Source: Thermaerobacter subterraneus DSM 13965 (lineage in GTDB: Bacteria > Bacillota > Sulfobacillia > Thermaerobacterales > Thermaerobacteraceae). From it: 64,000 nt of DNA. The notes beneath the pieces are model-generated. The model saw only the letters and a list, made by a program, of their open reading frames with translations. It was not told the DNA's origin and searched no databases. The stretch covers positions 1,861,837 to 1,925,836 of the forward strand of contig NZ_JH976535.1 of assembly GCF_000183545.2 (NCBI RefSeq), read 5' to 3'. Made by a program: the position numbers and the translations under genes. This document shows positions 61,409 to 64,000 of this stretch, piece after piece (within the stretch, counting starts at the first letter, position 1; each line of letters starts with the position of its first letter).

Positions 61409-61834
61409 GTGGCCTACCAGTCCCGCCTACAGCACCCCCGGGTCGATCGACTCTTCGAGGCCATCCTGTCCCTGGAGAATCTGGAGGAATGCTACCGCTT
61501 CTTTGAGGATCTCTGTACCGTGGGGGAGATCCAGTCCCTCGCCCTGCGCTTCGAGGTGGCGCAGCGCCTGGCCCGCGGCCAGACCTACGAGCAGATCCAG
61601 CGGGAGACGGGGATGAGCTCGGCCACCATCAGCCGCATCAACCGCTTCCTGCATTACGGTGCCGACGGCTACCGCCTGGTGCTGGAGCGGCTGGCCCAGC
61701 GGCAGCGCGGGGGTGCAGAGCCCGCCGGCCACCCGCGGGTGGAAAGCGCGCCCCCCCCTGGCGCCACGGCCCCCGACCGCGGCACCTCGTCCCCGCCGGA
61801 CGCCGGCGGCGGGGAACGAAGCGGCACCCCGTGA
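61409..61834 (+). CDS. YerC/YecD family TrpR-like regulator
   Basis: This 141-residue protein has the TrpR-like helix-turn-helix of the YerC/YecD family in its first ~95 residues (LFEAILSLENLEECYRFFEDL, LALRFEVAQRLARGQTYEQI, GMSSATISRINRFLHYG). The ~45-residue tail is Pro/Gly-rich. GTG 61409 has AGGAGG seven bases upstream. It lies 35 bases after the perR-like gene and is probably in the same transcript. Family members are not known to bind tryptophan; the target is unknown. Confidence 0.93.
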   Translation: MAYQSRLQHPRVDRLFEAILSLENLEECYRFFEDLCTVGEIQSLALRFEVAQRLARGQTYEQIQRETGMSSATISRINRFLHYGADGYRLVLERLAQRQRGGAEPAGHPRVESAPPPGATAPDRGTSSPPDAGGGERSGTP

Positions 61835-61916
61835 GGGCGTGCACTTCCTGCTGAGCCCCCGCGGCCCTACGTTGCTGCTGCGGCCCCACGTTGTTGCAGC
61901 GCCCGGCGGGGGCGTT

Positions 61917-63041
61917 TCAGAGCCGCTTGCCGGGGCCGGGTTCCACCGCCGCCGCGCTGGCAGCGCCGCCCCCGCCGGCCGCACCGCCCGCACCCGCCGT
62001 TCCCGCCGCCCCGGCCGCGCCCCTCAGCCGCTCCGTTTCCCGTCCCGCCGTCTGGGTGGCGACGAACAGGCCCGCCAGGGTCAGCGCGCCGCCGGCCAGT
62101 TCGACCCCCGAAGGCGCCTCCCCCAGGAGCAGCCAGGCCAAGAGGGACGCCCCCACCGGCTCGCCCAGGATCGACACCGACACCACGCTGGCCGGCACCC
62201 ACTCCAGCGCCCAGTTGAGCACGGTGTGCCCTCCCAGGGTGGGCACCACGGCCAGGGCGACGAAGAGCAGCATCTCGCGCCAGGGGTACGGGCCGAAGGG
62301 GGTGCCCGTCAGCGCCAGCCCCGCGGCGATCACCAGCGAGGCCACGCCGTACACCAGGGTGGTGTAGGGCATGACGGGGAGCACCTGCCGCACCCGGCGG
62401 CCGATGAGGATGTACCCGGCGAAGAACCACGACCCCGCCACGGCCAGGAAGTTCCCGTAGAGGGCGGTCCCGCCCGCGGCCAGGTCACCCGCCCCCGCGC
62501 CGGCGAAGGTCACCACGGCCACGCCGGTCAGGGCCAGCAGCGCGCCCAGCAGCCGCCGGGCGGGCACCCGCTCCCGCAGGAGCCAGGCATCGGCCGCCAT
62601 CACGTAGAGCGGGTGGGAGGTGACCAGCAGGACCGAGGCGGTCACCGACGTGTAGCGCAGCGAGGCGATCCAGGTGAGGAAATGGCCCGCCAGCAGCACG
62701 CCGCTCAAGACGCTGGCCCAGAGCAGGCGCGGCGGCAGCCGCCGGACGCGGCCGGCATCCCGCCAGGCCCAGGGCAAGAGCAGCAGCGTGGTCAGGGCCA
62801 TGCGGTAGAAGGCGATGACGGCGCTGGGTGCCTGGGAGTAGCGAATCAGCACCGACGAAAAGGAGATGGCCAGCACGGCTCCGGCCAGGGCCAGCAGGGG
62901 TGCCAGCGGGTGCACCGGCCCTGCGCCCCCGCCGGGACCGGGCGGCCTCCCCTGGCGCGGGGCGGCCCGGCGGCCGGCGTTGAGACCGGCCTGGCGGCCC
63001 GACTTGGGACCGGCCTCGAGCCCCCCCTTACAGCTCCACAT
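61917..63041 (-). CDS. EamA/DMT-family transporter
   Basis: This 374-residue membrane protein has ten hydrophobic segments in two EamA repeats (LAISFSSVLIRYSQAPSAVI...SVTASVLLVTSHPLYV and GSWFFAGYILIGRRVRQVL...SVSILGEPVGASLLAWLLLGE). Such proteins export metabolites or amino acids. The first ~45 and last ~45 residues are Gly/Ala/Pro/Arg-rich tails. The ATG at 63041 overlaps the end of the upstream cyclodeaminase-family gene by 14 bases, which suggests translational coupling. The paired gene hints at transport of an amino-acid-like compound, but no substrate can be named. Confidence 0.9.
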   Translation of the reverse strand: MWSCKGGLEAGPKSGRQAGLNAGRRAAPRQGRPPGPGGGAGPVHPLAPLLALAGAVLAISFSSVLIRYSQAPSAVIAFYRMALTTLLLLPWAWRDAGRVRRLPPRLLWASVLSGVLLAGHFLTWIASLRYTSVTASVLLVTSHPLYVMAADAWLLRERVPARRLLGALLALTGVAVVTFAGAGAGDLAAGGTALYGNFLAVAGSWFFAGYILIGRRVRQVLPVMPYTTLVYGVASLVIAAGLALTGTPFGPYPWREMLLFVALAVVPTLGGHTVLNWALEWVPASVVSVSILGEPVGASLLAWLLLGEAPSGVELAGGALTLAGLFVATQTAGRETERLRGAAGAAGTAGAGGAAGGGGAASAAAVEPGPGKRL

Positions 63042-64000
63042 CCTGCCCCACCCCCAGCTCCCGGGCCCGCTGCCACGCCCGGACCGCCGCGTACAGGTCC
63101 TGGGCCGCCAGCCCGCAGCTCTTGAACAGGGTCACCTGGTCCGGACGAACCCGGCCGGGGTGGGTGCCGGCCAGCACCTCGCCCAGTTCGACCAGATCCT
63201 GGGGCTCAAGGACGCCGGCCTGGAGGGCGTCGATCAGCTCCCCCGCCTCCTCCCCGGCGGCCTGGCGCTGGTCGACGAAGACCGGCCGGCAGCGGGCCAC
63301 CAGGTCGCGGCCCAGCTCCCGCATGGCCGGGCGGAAGCTGCCCACGGCGTTGATGTGGGTCCCCGGCGCCAGGTCCGCCGCGTCCAGCAAGGGAGCGGTG
63401 CTGCTGGTGGCGGTGCAGATCACGTGGGCCCCCCGGGCGGCCTCGGCAGGGGTGCCCACCACCACCGGTTCGACCCCCGGGCCCAGGCGGCCCTCCAGCC
63501 AGCGGGCCAGGGCCTCCGCCCGCTGCCGGGTGCGATTGTAGATGCGTACCTGGCGGATGGGGCGCACGGCGCACACCGCCAGGACCTGGTACGGCGCCTG
63601 GGCCCCTGCGCCCAGCACGGCCAGCACCGTCGCGTCTTCCCGGGCCAGCGCCCGGGTGGCCGCGCCGCTGGCGGCGCCGGTGCGCAGGGCCGTCAGGGTG
63701 GCCCCCTCCATCACCGCCACGGGCTGCCCCGTGGCCCCGTCCAGCAGGATCACCAGGCCGCCGATGGCCGGCAGCCCCCGGGCGGGGTTGCCGGGGTAGA
63801 CGGAGACGGTCTTCAACACGGTGTAGTTCAGCTCCGGATCGTGGGCCGGCATGAACAGGGTGGTGCCTCCGGCGGCGGGTGCTTCGACGGCCAGCCGCAG
63901 GGGCATGGCCACCCGGCCGGCGCTGACGGCGGCAAAGGCGGCCGCCATGGCATCCACGGCCTCCGCCATGGGCAGGCAGCGCTCGACGGCGGCGGCGTTC
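63028..64000 (-). CDS. Ornithine cyclodeaminase/mu-crystallin family protein, 5' end outside window
   Basis: The frame is open to the window edge; 323 residues are visible and the true start is probably ~15-20 residues further out (NAAAVERCLPMAEAVDAMAAAF resembles the usual N-terminal helix). The family NAD-binding motif VLAVLGAGAQAPYQVLAV, the substrate Lys region (YTVLKTVSVYPGN) and VICTATSSTAPLL are present. Members include ornithine cyclodeaminase, alanine dehydrogenase and ketimine reductase; the sequence does not separate them. The gene overlaps the downstream DMT exporter gene. Confidence 0.92.
   Translation of the reverse strand, partial: NAAAVERCLPMAEAVDAMAAAFAAVSAGRVAMPLRLAVEAPAAGGTTLFMPAHDPELNYTVLKTVSVYPGNPARGLPAIGGLVILLDGATGQPVAVMEGATLTALRTGAASGAATRALAREDATVLAVLGAGAQAPYQVLAVCAVRPIRQVRIYNRTRQRAEALARWLEGRLGPGVEPVVVGTPAEAARGAHVICTATSSTAPLLDAADLAPGTHINAVGSFRPAMRELGRDLVARCRPVFVDQRQAAGEEAGELIDALQAGVLEPQDLVELGEVLAGTHPGRVRPDQVTLFKSCGLAAQDLYAAVRAWQRARELGVGQDVEL

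Overview
The window is very GC-rich DNA (roughly 70 % by eye) with a Gram-positive, spore-former gene set: S-layer-homology (SLH) proteins, CotF-like and GerM-like sporulation proteins, YerC/TrpR-like and PerR/Fur regulators, a GlnR-type MerR regulator beside glnA, a c-di-AMP riboswitch on a KimA potassium importer, and strong GGAGG ribosome binding sites with many GTG and TTG starts. This points to a high-GC, probably thermophilic Firmicute such as Thermaerobacter or a relative. The genus is inferred from gene content only. There are no rRNA, tRNA or CRISPR features.

Layout. 0-7 kb: an SLH-anchored amidase and a wall-polysaccharide operon (wecC-like dehydrogenase, GT4, TagA/WecG). 7-11 kb: an MFS transporter and a long CotF-like spore protein. 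11-27 kb: a nitrogen-assimilation region with gltB, asnB, amtB, an ANTAR-domain regulator, glnA and glnR, interrupted by an esterase and an HxlR/YceI pair. 27-38 kb: KimA behind its riboswitch, a class B PBP, a large SLH surface protein, MscS and glutamine-dependent NAD synthetase. 38-46 kb: MupG-like protein, class II aldolase, zinc alcohol dehydrogenase, a YcaQ/AlkZ-like DNA glycosylase gene split by a TnpB-type insertion element, and a DUF1028 protein. 46-58 kb: YeaQ-type membrane protein, GerM lipoprotein, phosphoribosyltransferase, a two-component pair, a degenerate ADP-ribosylglycohydrolase-like protein, a disordered protein, a LysM protein and DUF554. 58-64 kb: a P1B-4 metal-exporting ATPase with a Per-box promoter, its PerR-like regulator, YerC, a DMT exporter and the start-truncated ornithine cyclodeaminase family gene.

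The most interesting system is in the nitrogen region. Both amtB and glnR-glnA have leaders with two small stem-loops carrying six-base loops (A at position 1, G at position 4), the second sharing bases with an intrinsic terminator. That is the published architecture of an ANTAR-protein antitermination target. An ANTAR protein with a receiver domain that seems to lack its phospho-acceptor is encoded between the two targets. The nitrogen promoters also carry different upstream direct-repeat arrays: three 11-bp-phased copies at amtB, seven roughly 17-bp-phased copies at gltB and four copies at glnR.

Other notable signals: a nine-base sequence (GGTTCGTCC) seen 23 times on both strands in coding and noncoding DNA; Ala/Gly/Pro-rich insertions inside otherwise conserved enzymes; and a TnpB-like protein whose third RuvC acidic residue is not visible.
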